A stretch of 40,736 bases of DNA from a virus, in the IMG/VR virus record IMGVR_UViG_3300047476_001065, positions 1-40,736 of that record; one strand, given 5' to 3'. Shown here one piece after another: positions 9,146-17,895 of this stretch; positions within the stretch are counted from its first letter, which is position 1, and each line of letters starts with the position of its first letter. The notes below the pieces were generated by a model. It was not told the origin of the DNA. It was given only the letters and a program-made list of their open reading frames with translations, and did not search any database. A program made the translations under genes and the position numbers.

Positions 9146-10729
9146 TTACGCTGATACGGTTACGAATGTGTTTGCTAAGTCGCCATCAATACTAAAGAAT
9201 CTCATGTATGCAGAACTAGATGCAGTAATTGTAAATGCTGTTGACTTAGTTGTTGAATTGATTGCAGAAACACCATGTGTAACTGTGCGGTTTTGAGCTC
9301 CTGTATTTGTTAACCAAACTTCAACAACTTTACCATAAGTAAAATTACTATGTGATATAGTTACATCTGCACTACAACTAGCTTTAATAATTGAATCTGA
9401 AGAATAGTCGATTGTGATTGCAGTCTGAGCACCCTCTAGTAATCTTGGAGTAAAGACGAAACCTTTTTCTGGTATAACAGAACCAGTAAATGATACAGTG
9501 TTCGCATTAAACGTAGCAATTTCTTGTGCCACATTTGCACCATCAGGAGTATTCATGAAACGAATTTTTGATCCTCTTGCTGCATCAGTATGATTTTCCG
9601 TAGCTACAAACTCTATACGAGCATCAGAGAATTGACTAAATTTAGTTGTACCATAAGCATTACCACCAAATCTAACGATAATATCATTATTTTGCACTGC
9701 TGCAGGAAATTGTGCAGTACCTCTAGCACGGCGTCCAATAAACGATGCATAATCATTTGAAATATTACTATAAGATTCAGCTACAATTCTATTACCACCA
9801 TCGGTTGCAGTGTGTATTGTGTAACCTGGATTAGAAGGTGTACTAATTGCATCACCAGCAGTACCAGTAATAATTAAATGCTGAGTATTTCCTGGTATAG
9901 ATGCGTTGTGTATCGCCGCTTTTGTTTTGATCGTTGTGTTACCAGTAATAGTTAAATCACCAGCAAAGATACCAGATGCATTTGCTAATGCAGCATTCGC
10001 TTTATTAAAAGCCGATTCTGATTTTGATATCACATAAGAAATGTTGGAATTTTGTGTATTATTTATTGCGTTTATGTATAATATGTTTGAAGCATTTGTA
10101 TTTGCTGTTGCAAATGCCTCTTGTGAATAACTGGCTGGTGATGCCGCAGTATTCTGTGAAGTACCATCTGCAAATATAATAGGTTTTTGTGTTAGTTTAA
10201 ACCCATTTCCATAAGAGAATCTGGCCACAATATTGGCCGTTTCTGCACCACCTTGGAAGAATACTATATCTCTATTTTGAGTAACAACACCTATGGCCAA
10301 ATTACCACCAGGTGTAGTAGAATCTGTGCCACCTTGTACTAATAAGTAACCGTCGGATGGTTTGTAAACTGTATAACCTGGATAATTATATGTCGAACCA
10401 GCAAAACCCATGTCAATGTAATTCGTTACATCTGTACCATTATCACCAGTAATTACATAGTCGGATGAACCATTTCCTCGATCATTCTGTATACTAACTT
10501 GAAGATAATTATCCGATTCGCCAGCAAATTGGCCAACAGCATTAGGAAGAATTGCACTATGATTACCAACATTTAAATAATTGTTTGCATATAGTTGTTG
10601 TGCAAGTGTAGTTGCAGTAAATTTACCCGTAACCTGAGTTGGTAAATCCACACCTAAAAATATTGTATTAGATGTATTTGCACTAATTGCTGGCAATTCT
10701 ATTAGTTCTGAAATCTTTACTGTAGACAT
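9146..10729 (-). CDS. Tail-fibre-like structural protein between gp7 and gp8
   Basis: A 527-residue protein rich in Asn, Thr, Gly and Ala, with low-complexity helical linkers (ANTNASNILYINAINN; AFNKANAALANASG) separating two beta-rich blocks at about 50-190 and 270-410. The blocks share the theme NPGYTIHTATDGG / YPGYTVYKPSDGY, suggesting an internal duplication. The opening MSTVKISELIELPAI is shared by many phage tail-fibre and head-decoration proteins. It sits 10 bases upstream of gp8 and 3 bases after gp7, with AGGAT as ribosome site, so it is co-expressed with the wedge. Likely a virion fibre or wedge accessory protein; no counterpart lies at this place in T4. Confidence 0.65.
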   Translation of the reverse strand: MSTVKISELIELPAISANTSNTIFLGVDLPTQVTGKFTATTLAQQLYANNYLNVGNHSAILPNAVGQFAGESDNYLQVSIQNDRGNGSSDYVITGDNGTDVTNYIDMGFAGSTYNYPGYTVYKPSDGYLLVQGGTDSTTPGGNLAIGVVTQNRDIVFFQGGAETANIVARFSYGNGFKLTQKPIIFADGTSQNTAASPASYSQEAFATANTNASNILYINAINNTQNSNISYVISKSESAFNKANAALANASGIFAGDLTITGNTTIKTKAAIHNASIPGNTQHLIITGTAGDAISTPSNPGYTIHTATDGGNRIVAESYSNISNDYASFIGRRARGTAQFPAAVQNNDIIVRFGGNAYGTTKFSQFSDARIEFVATENHTDAARGSKIRFMNTPDGANVAQEIATFNANTVSFTGSVIPEKGFVFTPRLLEGAQTAITIDYSSDSIIKASCSADVTISHSNFTYGKVVEVWLTNTGAQNRTVTHGVSAINSTTKSTAFTITASSSAYMRFFSIDGDLANTFVTVSA

Positions 10730-10732
10730 TTT

Positions 10733-13612
10733 TTATCCTAAAATGATGATTCGATCATCTTCTGTTGTTAATATTCTTCCATCTTCTGCTGCTAACTCAG
10801 GGAAATACTGTACACCAACTGGTCCGTAGATTGTTATTTGTTCTGCTTTATTTGCAGCGCCACCTGCAACAAATGAGGACCTATTGACAGTCATATATCC
10901 ATTTGAATTTGCCGCCAATGCTGAGTTTACTGTGATAACACCAGTTACATAATTAATACCTGTAACAGTTCTTACTGTATTATTTGGAACAAGAATCTTG
11001 TCACCAACATACACAATATCTTTTAATGGATATGCAGTATTACTAAAGACGCCACCATTAATAACATTGTATGTTCCTGTTAACGATGTTATATTTATTG
11101 TGTTAGAAGAAGCATTACCTCTAACTTTTGCAACACTAGAGAAAGTTAATATTGTATTTTCTTCTATTACAATAGTATTTGATATTGGATTTACCGACAA
11201 AATCTTAGAGAATATATTTGGACCAATTGTCGGTGTTAGTCGAATAAAAGTATTGGGGAAAATAAATGTTGCAATATTTGTTCCCTCACCCAAATTATTA
11301 AACTTAATAAGATTGGTATACTTTTTATCAAAGTCAGTAAACATCTGTGCATTAGAAGATGCATCATTTGTATAGTAATACAATGTCTGGCCTTGTTGTA
11401 GTGCAGAGGACATATGCGATTGTATTGAACCATTCGAACGCATACGATATTTACCAAGAACTTTTGTTCCTGATGGATGCAATAGATTTATTAGTATGTC
11501 TTTATAAGTTTGTATTGATCTCTCTACAACAATTTGATATGTGAAGTTATTGTAGATGTTATCTTGTAACAAATCAAAAGAACTTAATTGGCCTTTAGAA
11601 TCAACATATCTTCCTTTTCCAACAACTACACCATCCAAATATACAGATTTTCCTTTTGCTGAACCATCACCAAAACTCTTGATACCACGTTTGTCGTATG
11701 CTGGACTACCTTTGTAGAAATAATTCTTAGCAAAAGGTTGATTCACCATGTCCATTACAATTTCTTTATCTTTTATTTTTAGTTTTTGTGTTGGGTCAGT
11801 TGTGGACAGATACTCAAAAACTCTTAGATTATATTTTGTAAGTAATGGATCAATAGTATTTGTTTCTAATATTGTTATTGAATTAACTGTTGCTTTATAT
11901 GCAGAAACATTATCGTAGGTGTATTGGAATACGATATCACCTTTTTCTGGTAAGTTAATCAAAGTAACATTTGATACCACAATATCTTGCACTCTTAATG
12001 AAACATTCGGTGCAGCAATATAATCTGTACCACCATATAACACATCAATAGTTCTAATTCCACCTGCACGTTGTACCATTGATGAAAACTCTGCACCATC
12101 ACCAAGAACTCCTGTTACATAAATTGAAGCATCTCTAGCACCAGCGTTAGCTGATTGTACAGATAGTAAAGGTAAATCTAGAGGTTTGTAACCCATACCA
12201 CCTAATGGATATACACCTGATGGGTCAGTGCGATAGTATATACTGGTAATTCCACCAGTATTTGAAACATTACTTACATATGCATTAGCACCATAACCTG
12301 AACCACCAGTAAATACAATTTTATCATTGATCTGATAACCTACTCCTGTATTTGCAATTTGTATTGGTGCTAGTATACCTAAATATCTGAGTACCGCACT
12401 ATTATCTTCATAATCACCTGCAGCAATTGATTCTGCATCTACCGCCACATCAGGTATAATACCAGTACCACCATCATTAACTAATACCGATACGATAGGG
12501 AAACCAAACCTTGTAATAAAGTTTAATGAGTTTGCTAAAGTTGTATTTGCATTAGCGGATGGATTTCCTGTTAAGAATGTATATCTTGTATTTCCAATTG
12601 TCGTATTGGCCGCAGCACCAATCATGTTTGTTGGAAAATATGTTATGTTAGCTCTAGATTGTGAACTGGATGATGGATCAACCGCTATAACTGAAGCGAT
12701 TGCACCTTTTGTTTCACCATCACCATCTGATATGGTAATTGCACTATTTGATAAGATGTCGAACCCATGACCACCTCTACCTGGTAATACATTAATTCTC
12801 TGAATGAAGCCCGTGTATACCTGACCAATTTGAGCAATTGCGCTGTTAGCTTCTGGTGTATCCTCGGTCAAACCACCATAAAGAATTACTGGATCACCAG
12901 TTCTGTATAATAGACCTGTTTTGTTTGGATCTGGTAATGTAATTGCTGCAATTTCACCTACAATTTTAGCACGTAATGGTTGTCCGTTTACAAGATAATC
13001 GTTGTTATCATTGTCCAAAATCTTTGCAAACTCACCAGATTGAAAGGCTCTACTAATAGAAGAAATGAATATTTGTATTCTATTTGGACCTATTTTGGCC
13101 ACATTTTCAATCACAGCAAATGATTTAGAATCTTCACCAAAAATTCTAAGATTTTTTACATTTAAGAAGTTTGTATCAGAGGTTAATAATTTCAAACTCT
13201 TTGATCTATACCATGTGCCTGCTGAGGCTTTTAGTACAGCATCACTGGTATTAAATACATCAAAATCAGAATTGTATAATATTCTGAACAAGAATTTATA
13301 AGATGCAGGTGTACCTTTTGTATCGTAAATAGTTTTGGCTATTTTGATAGCATTCTTCTTGTTGATTAATGCATCTTCTGGAAAATAAGGAAGAAAATCA
13401 TTGATAAAGTATTTTAAAAACCTATCAATTGTGTTATCAATATCTCTATAACTTAATAAGTTTTTCGTATAGTCTGAAACATTACCTTCTTGTTCCATCC
13501 ATTCATAGTATGCTTCAACGAATGAAACAAACTTGGCATATTCTTCCTCATCTCTAATGAATTGAGGTAGTTGTGATGCGACTAGTAGTGATGTTTTTTT
13601 ATCTGTAGACAT
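10733..13612 (-). CDS. gp7: Baseplate wedge initiator, gp7-like
   Basis: A 959-residue protein directly after gp6, with its ATG overlapping the gp6 stop (TAATG). Position and size fit T4 gp7 (1032 residues), the wedge initiator. The N-terminus LPQFIRDEEEYAKFVSFVEA, then YYEWMEQEGN, is the typical opening of this family in aquatic T4-like phages, where it is often labelled only as structural. Residues about 60-130 are helical (FLKYFINDFLPYFPEDALIN). The middle, about 350-560, is a long run of GxGY beta modules (GGSGYGANA; GGMGYKPLDLP; GGTDYIAAP). The identification as gp7 rests mainly on gene order and length, because the family is divergent. Confidence 0.65.
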   Translation of the reverse strand: MSTDKKTSLLVASQLPQFIRDEEEYAKFVSFVEAYYEWMEQEGNVSDYTKNLLSYRDIDNTIDRFLKYFINDFLPYFPEDALINKKNAIKIAKTIYDTKGTPASYKFLFRILYNSDFDVFNTSDAVLKASAGTWYRSKSLKLLTSDTNFLNVKNLRIFGEDSKSFAVIENVAKIGPNRIQIFISSISRAFQSGEFAKILDNDNNDYLVNGQPLRAKIVGEIAAITLPDPNKTGLLYRTGDPVILYGGLTEDTPEANSAIAQIGQVYTGFIQRINVLPGRGGHGFDILSNSAITISDGDGETKGAIASVIAVDPSSSSQSRANITYFPTNMIGAAANTTIGNTRYTFLTGNPSANANTTLANSLNFITRFGFPIVSVLVNDGGTGIIPDVAVDAESIAAGDYEDNSAVLRYLGILAPIQIANTGVGYQINDKIVFTGGSGYGANAYVSNVSNTGGITSIYYRTDPSGVYPLGGMGYKPLDLPLLSVQSANAGARDASIYVTGVLGDGAEFSSMVQRAGGIRTIDVLYGGTDYIAAPNVSLRVQDIVVSNVTLINLPEKGDIVFQYTYDNVSAYKATVNSITILETNTIDPLLTKYNLRVFEYLSTTDPTQKLKIKDKEIVMDMVNQPFAKNYFYKGSPAYDKRGIKSFGDGSAKGKSVYLDGVVVGKGRYVDSKGQLSSFDLLQDNIYNNFTYQIVVERSIQTYKDILINLLHPSGTKVLGKYRMRSNGSIQSHMSSALQQGQTLYYYTNDASSNAQMFTDFDKKYTNLIKFNNLGEGTNIATFIFPNTFIRLTPTIGPNIFSKILSVNPISNTIVIEENTILTFSSVAKVRGNASSNTINITSLTGTYNVINGGVFSNTAYPLKDIVYVGDKILVPNNTVRTVTGINYVTGVITVNSALAANSNGYMTVNRSSFVAGGAANKAEQITIYGPVGVQYFPELAAEDGRILTTEDDRIIILG

Positions 13613-15684
13613 TACGTTTTAGCTATTACGTTTACTGTTATGGCCGTTGGGTCAAATGGATCAACAGTAATAATTCTATTATATGTTGATGAGATAATTG
13701 AAGTCATTGGGTTTGCTGTTATAGTAAGTTGTCCTAACTCATTATTAACACCAACTGGACTGAATGGTCCTATTGTAACTACACCTTCATTATAATTGAT
13801 TGTTCCAACATTGTCTTTGATGACTGTTTTTACACCTTTAGTATCATACCAATATAATCTTAATATACCAACTCTACCTTCTAATAAAGCTGTTGCAGCA
13901 CCTAAAGCACCGGTCGTATCATTTTGTGTTGGGGTAATCTTAACAATAGCACTAGTGTATCCTGAACCTTTATTAACAACTGTGATCTTTGTAATTCTTC
14001 CTGCGACAATAGTTGCTTCAGCTGTTGCACCTGCACCATCACCAATAATTTCAATTACGGGTGGATATTGATACCCATAACCAGTATTGATTACTTGTAC
14101 AGATTCCAAACCACCAGTTGATGATGGAACTTCTTCAATATAAACTTCATTTAACGTCTGAGTAATATTATTTGGATCTTTGTAACCTATACCTGGAGAA
14201 CTCGTAACACCACTTAAAAATAGACCTTTCTTTAGAGGTGTACCATAGTATAATTTATATGTTGAACCAGTTACTAAATTTGGATAGAATTTCTTTTGTA
14301 CTTGTATGGAAATTTCATTCGTCAATATAGATGAATCTACAGACTTAATTGTTTCCATTAAATCAGACAACAAGAATGTTGAGTTGAATGTATTTAATGT
14401 TGAACTTGCAAATCCAGTAACAGCATTACTTACTTCAAGACGTATTTGATTATCTGTTAAAGTGGTTTTCTTTGGATCATAATATACATTAGTATTAATT
14501 TTAATATATGTATAGTCTGGATCAACAATAGTAGGAATAATAGACATCATTGAAACAGGTTTTAATACTTCTTCAACAATTCTTTTCTTCTGTATTTCGG
14601 ATAATGAATATGCACCTTTTGGTTTAATAGAAACAAATACTTGTCCATATACTGGTGGATCATTCTCTTGACCACCCCATGCAGATACCGCATCAAATGA
14701 AAAACCTAATCTGTTTTGTTGTACTGCTGTAATGTAATCTTCTTTTGTTACTGCTCTTCTTTGTGAAGAAAAGGCCTTAGTTGCTTGATATCGAATTGAA
14801 TCTATACCTTCTTTATCTCCACCATTTACTGAAGCACTAATAGCATCTACAAATGCAGCTGTACCTAAATTTGTTGTTATACTGAAGTTATTTGCACCAA
14901 TTGAGGCAGTTCCCGAAGTCGTTAAATAATTAACTATGACTCTGCTACCATTAGATAATTGTTTGCCTAAAATACCATCACCAAAATATATTTCATAGTT
15001 ACCATCTGTACCTTCTTGCAAGAAGTATACTCTAGATTCTGAATTCAGATTTATATAATCATCTGAAAGCACATACGTTTCTGAGAAATTTACTGAAGGA
15101 TTTTCATAAACAACTACTTCAATCGTGGTGCTATCTATATTTGGGTTTGTAAGTTTGAATAACGCAGTTGGGTTCGTAGTGACATCTAATGTGAATGTCT
15201 GTTTAACTGGAATACCTTGTTTGATTGTTAGGTTTTCAAATAACACTTCACCATCTGGTGATACACTTGCTGTGTGTGCATCCATTGTAACAAAGTTGTA
15301 GTGAACATTGTCAATCAACTCAGAAATGAATGCTGTATATTTTGGTAATGTTGCTAATGTGCCTGCAACACCTGAAGCTGACACGTTTACAACGGCCGAT
15401 GGTGCAATTGCAGTTTTAGGAACATAACCTAATTCTTTTGCGTGTGAAACAACAGAACTTCTTTGTAGTGCTGTGTCCATGAACATCTCATTGGCCACCA
15501 TATTCAAGTAATATGAGTTATATTGTGTATTATATGCAAGAATGTCGAGCAAAACTGAAAGACCGGAACCAGAGAAATTATAGTCCTTAAAGGTATCTTG
15601 ACTCTTTAAGAAATTGGTTAAATTTTCTTTGATTGAAACAAAATCTAAGTCTGCAATCTGTGTATTATTATTGGCTATAGCCAT
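13612..15684 (-). CDS. gp6: Baseplate wedge protein gp6
   Basis: A 690-residue homologue of T4 gp6 (660 residues), the dimeric wedge protein that forms the inner iris ring of the baseplate. The N-terminal stretch FKDYNFSGSGLSVLLDILAY, followed by NT and LQRSSVVSHAKELGYVP, matches T4 gp6 (FLDYDFEGSRLNVLCDLLAYNT, LRSSVVQAAQDNGYLP). The central region resembles the gpJ-like fold found in gp6 proteins. Residues about 525-605 carry a GxGY module (NTGYGYQYPPVIEIIGDGAG ... NKGSGYTSAIV) that T4 gp6 lacks. Stop and start overlap with neighbours on both sides (TAATG with gp25 and with gp7), indicating coupled translation. Confidence 0.92.
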   Translation of the reverse strand: MAIANNNTQIADLDFVSIKENLTNFLKSQDTFKDYNFSGSGLSVLLDILAYNTQYNSYYLNMVANEMFMDTALQRSSVVSHAKELGYVPKTAIAPSAVVNVSASGVAGTLATLPKYTAFISELIDNVHYNFVTMDAHTASVSPDGEVLFENLTIKQGIPVKQTFTLDVTTNPTALFKLTNPNIDSTTIEVVVYENPSVNFSETYVLSDDYINLNSESRVYFLQEGTDGNYEIYFGDGILGKQLSNGSRVIVNYLTTSGTASIGANNFSITTNLGTAAFVDAISASVNGGDKEGIDSIRYQATKAFSSQRRAVTKEDYITAVQQNRLGFSFDAVSAWGGQENDPPVYGQVFVSIKPKGAYSLSEIQKKRIVEEVLKPVSMMSIIPTIVDPDYTYIKINTNVYYDPKKTTLTDNQIRLEVSNAVTGFASSTLNTFNSTFLLSDLMETIKSVDSSILTNEISIQVQKKFYPNLVTGSTYKLYYGTPLKKGLFLSGVTSSPGIGYKDPNNITQTLNEVYIEEVPSSTGGLESVQVINTGYGYQYPPVIEIIGDGAGATAEATIVAGRITKITVVNKGSGYTSAIVKITPTQNDTTGALGAATALLEGRVGILRLYWYDTKGVKTVIKDNVGTINYNEGVVTIGPFSPVGVNNELGQLTITANPMTSIISSTYNRIITVDPFDPTAITVNVIAKT

Positions 15685-16076
15685 TATCTAGTCCTCTGTA
15701 GTACAAGATTTACTGGAGTTGGTGCTGTGTTGTTTCCTATAAAGAAGGACATACGAACATTATAACCTTGTTCATCTGGTGTTGCGGAAACTTCAACAAA
15801 CTGTAATTTTACTCTAGGTTCATAGTTATTGATACAATCCTCAATCTCCCTAGCAAGTGTTCTTTCTATCAAAGGTGAAGCATTCTCAAACAATAGTGTT
15901 TCTAAGTTTGACCCAATATCTGGTTGGAATAGTCTCTCATAGTGATTAGTCGAAAGTAAATTTGTGACTGACCTTATAACTGCTTGGTCATCATAACTCA
16001 AAGCAATATCACCCGTAACCGGTGAACGATTAAAGGTAAGGTCTATGTCTGAGTATATTTTTTTAAGGGTTGCCAT
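15684..16076 (-). CDS. gp25: Baseplate wedge protein gp25
   Basis: A 130-residue gp25 (T4: 132 residues), lysozyme-like in fold only, which joins gp6 and gp53 in the wedge and contacts the sheath. Family features are MATLKKIYSDIDLTFNRSP at the start, then DQAVIRSVTNLLSTNHYERL and FQPDIGSNLETLLFENASP. The EPRVKL stretch (gp25/IraD family core) is present. The frame is open further upstream to a TTG at 16154, but that extension is unlike the family. ATG at 16076 gives the correct N-terminus and is preceded by CTAAATAT. It overlaps gp6 by one base. Confidence 0.93.
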   Translation of the reverse strand: MATLKKIYSDIDLTFNRSPVTGDIALSYDDQAVIRSVTNLLSTNHYERLFQPDIGSNLETLLFENASPLIERTLAREIEDCINNYEPRVKLQFVEVSATPDEQGYNVRMSFFIGNNTAPTPVNLVLQRTR

Positions 16077-16165
16077 TTTTATATTTAGTGCGAAAGTAAA
16101 ACGCTTTTTTGGACTCCTGAGTTGCGTGGCAAAAAATCTTGGGCCGGAACGCAAAATTTCGAATT
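16077..16165 (-). promoter_or_regulatory. Non-coding leader upstream of gp25, with CTAAATA and possible hairpin
   Basis: An 89-base gap in an otherwise gapless tail operon. It is richer in G+C than its surroundings near 16130-16155. On the minus strand it contains TTTTTTG and CAAAAAA flanking an 18-base loop that itself holds ACTC-AG-GAGT, so an RNA hairpin is possible. CTAAATA (16082-16088), the late-promoter variant known from T4-like cyanophages, ends five bases before the gp25 ATG. Promoter, processing site and structured leader are all possible. Nothing decides between them here. Confidence 0.4.
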
Positions 16166-17029
16166 TTAGGTATTCGCAGAGGCCAACCTTTCCTTGAGTT
16201 TATTTGAACCTATGTAATCGTTTATCAGTATCATTTGAGTTTCACTCATAGCACCCTTTGCGAATCTGTGTAAAAATGCATTTTCTGTTGCTATCTGAAA
16301 ACCTCTTGCAAAAAACGTCCAATCACTGGTTCTTCTAGTATATACGAAATTTGAGAGATTATCTAAAGTTGTAACCATCTCTTGCAATCTACTATTTGAT
16401 AATTGGCAGGTATTTGCTCCAGGAAGTCCAGGAACATATATTGTATTATCAATGATTTCTTGACTATACAATGAAATTATATCATTATTTGCTTTTAAGT
16501 CGGATTCAATAAACAAACTGGTCATTGCACCTAGAGCACCAACTGTATTTTGAATTCCATTTGTTTGGTTTAGAATAACAATCATTTGATTGCCTAAAGC
16601 CATAATAGAATCTTGTGTTGGTACATTAGGATCTTGAAATATATTTGCGGAGGTACCTGAAACATTTGCAGTATGTGAAACAAAGCGATTCATTTCTGCA
16701 ATTCTGTTAGCCGCAGCACCATATGATAAATTGTTTGCGATAGCAGCATTTTTGAAAGTAATACGCATACCCTGTTGTGAGTTTGCTGTTGCTGCCAACG
16801 TGGTCATACTAGAGATTATGTCATTTGACACATTTAGTACAGGATTCCGATAATAACTAGTTGACTCTATAGGACCATTGGCCATATCAGTAATCATCCA
16901 CTCATCCGGTTCATCTATCTTTGAATAGTTAGTTAAACTATTTTTAGCATCGTCAGATAGATTAATCGCATCTCCAAATTTAGTATTATCGAAATTAAAA
17001 TTCAATCTTCCAAAAACTGTATTAGCCAT
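16166..17029 (-). CDS. Predicted virion structural protein of the tail operon, unknown function
   Basis: A 287-residue protein between the spike gene and gp25. The sequence is largely helical, with Asn- and Ser-rich stretches (ISSMTTLAATANSQQG; LGNQMIVILNQTNG) and a C-terminal segment FFARGFQIATENAFLHRFAK, then GAMSETQMILINDYI. No signal peptide, membrane segment or enzymatic motif is seen. Position inside the baseplate operon suggests a baseplate or hub component, or an assembly factor. I do not recognise a T4 counterpart. Confidence 0.65.
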   Translation of the reverse strand: MANTVFGRLNFNFDNTKFGDAINLSDDAKNSLTNYSKIDEPDEWMITDMANGPIESTSYYRNPVLNVSNDIISSMTTLAATANSQQGMRITFKNAAIANNLSYGAAANRIAEMNRFVSHTANVSGTSANIFQDPNVPTQDSIMALGNQMIVILNQTNGIQNTVGALGAMTSLFIESDLKANNDIISLYSQEIIDNTIYVPGLPGANTCQLSNSRLQEMVTTLDNLSNFVYTRRTSDWTFFARGFQIATENAFLHRFAKGAMSETQMILINDYIGSNKLKERLASANT

Positions 17030-17043
17030 TATATCTCCATCAT

Positions 17044-17886
17044 TTAATCGGGTAATAAATTGCCACCAGCATCGGGATGCGTGTGAGCGTTATATTTCAT
17101 TCTCAACATTGCCAGTGCGCCATGATAATCAAGAACCATAATTGTCTTAACTATACCTATTTGAGCTGCTGCACCGACAAAATTAGGTGCAGTAATCACA
17201 CCAGCAGCAGTTATACATCCAGGTGGCGCTAATGCTGTAAGTGGACCAGGTGAAGTAGAACCAACTACTATACCACCTAAAGTTTCAAAACCACCTAGTG
17301 TAAAACATTTATAACCAGCAGTCAAGTATGTAGTTGCATTAATACTTGAACCTCCACGAATCGTTCCACTTACTTGTAAATCACCGTTTACCTTAACTGC
17401 TCCTGCGGTCGTTAAATTGATGTCAGGTGAAGTTAATGGGTCTAAACTTAATGCATCACCAGCATTAATATTTACTCCACCACTGGCTGATATATCAACT
17501 TGGCCACCCGAAACGAGGTTAACGTCTCCATTAGGAACATAAGCACGTAAACTCTCACCAACTTCTGCAATTACACTACCTGCAACGGAAAGTTTTACAT
17601 CTGCATCAACGGTAATACTGCATACACCACCAATTCTTATGTTGTTATTATTAACAATAATACTGAAATTATTTCCAGCAGTAACTTGGTCTACTGAACC
17701 ATCTGGTGTTATTCTCCAATAAGTTTCTGTTTTACCGTGTTGTATTCTTATATTTTCATTTCCCGGTGTGTCATCCATCATAATAAAATGGCCTGATTCG
17801 GTTTGTTCTACATTGATATAGGGGTATTTTCCCGGCTCTTGTACGCCTGTAAGAACATAAGTACCTATTGGGAGGGTTAATGCCAT
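17044..17886 (-). CDS. Central spike protein, gp5 C-terminal beta-helix-like
   Basis: A 280-residue protein with the features of the T4 gp5 C-terminal needle or a gpV-type spike. The N-terminal part (GHFIMMDDTPGNENIRIQHG, then KTETYWRITPDGS) is the entry motif of spike beta-helices. After it come short strands about eight residues apart (NIRIGGVCSITVDADVKLSV, AGSVIAEVG, GDVNLVSGGQVDISASGGVN). It ends with YNAHTHPDAGGN, a His-rich tip like those that bind iron in phage spikes. In T4 this domain is part of gp5 together with the OB-fold and lysozyme. Here it is separate and two genes away from the OB-fold protein. It probably forms the membrane-piercing trimer. Confidence 0.82.
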   Translation of the reverse strand: MALTLPIGTYVLTGVQEPGKYPYINVEQTESGHFIMMDDTPGNENIRIQHGKTETYWRITPDGSVDQVTAGNNFSIIVNNNNIRIGGVCSITVDADVKLSVAGSVIAEVGESLRAYVPNGDVNLVSGGQVDISASGGVNINAGDALSLDPLTSPDINLTTAGAVKVNGDLQVSGTIRGGSSINATTYLTAGYKCFTLGGFETLGGIVVGSTSPGPLTALAPPGCITAAGVITAPNFVGAAAQIGIVKTIMVLDYHGALAMLRMKYNAHTHPDAGGNLLPD

Positions 17887-17895
17887 ATTTTTTCC

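Noticed and set aside
16077-16154. N-terminal extension of gp25 from a TTG at 16154
   Set aside because: The extra 26 residues are basic and unlike gp25 proteins, which begin at MATLKKIYSDIDL. An ATG exactly there and a non-coding leader explain the region better.
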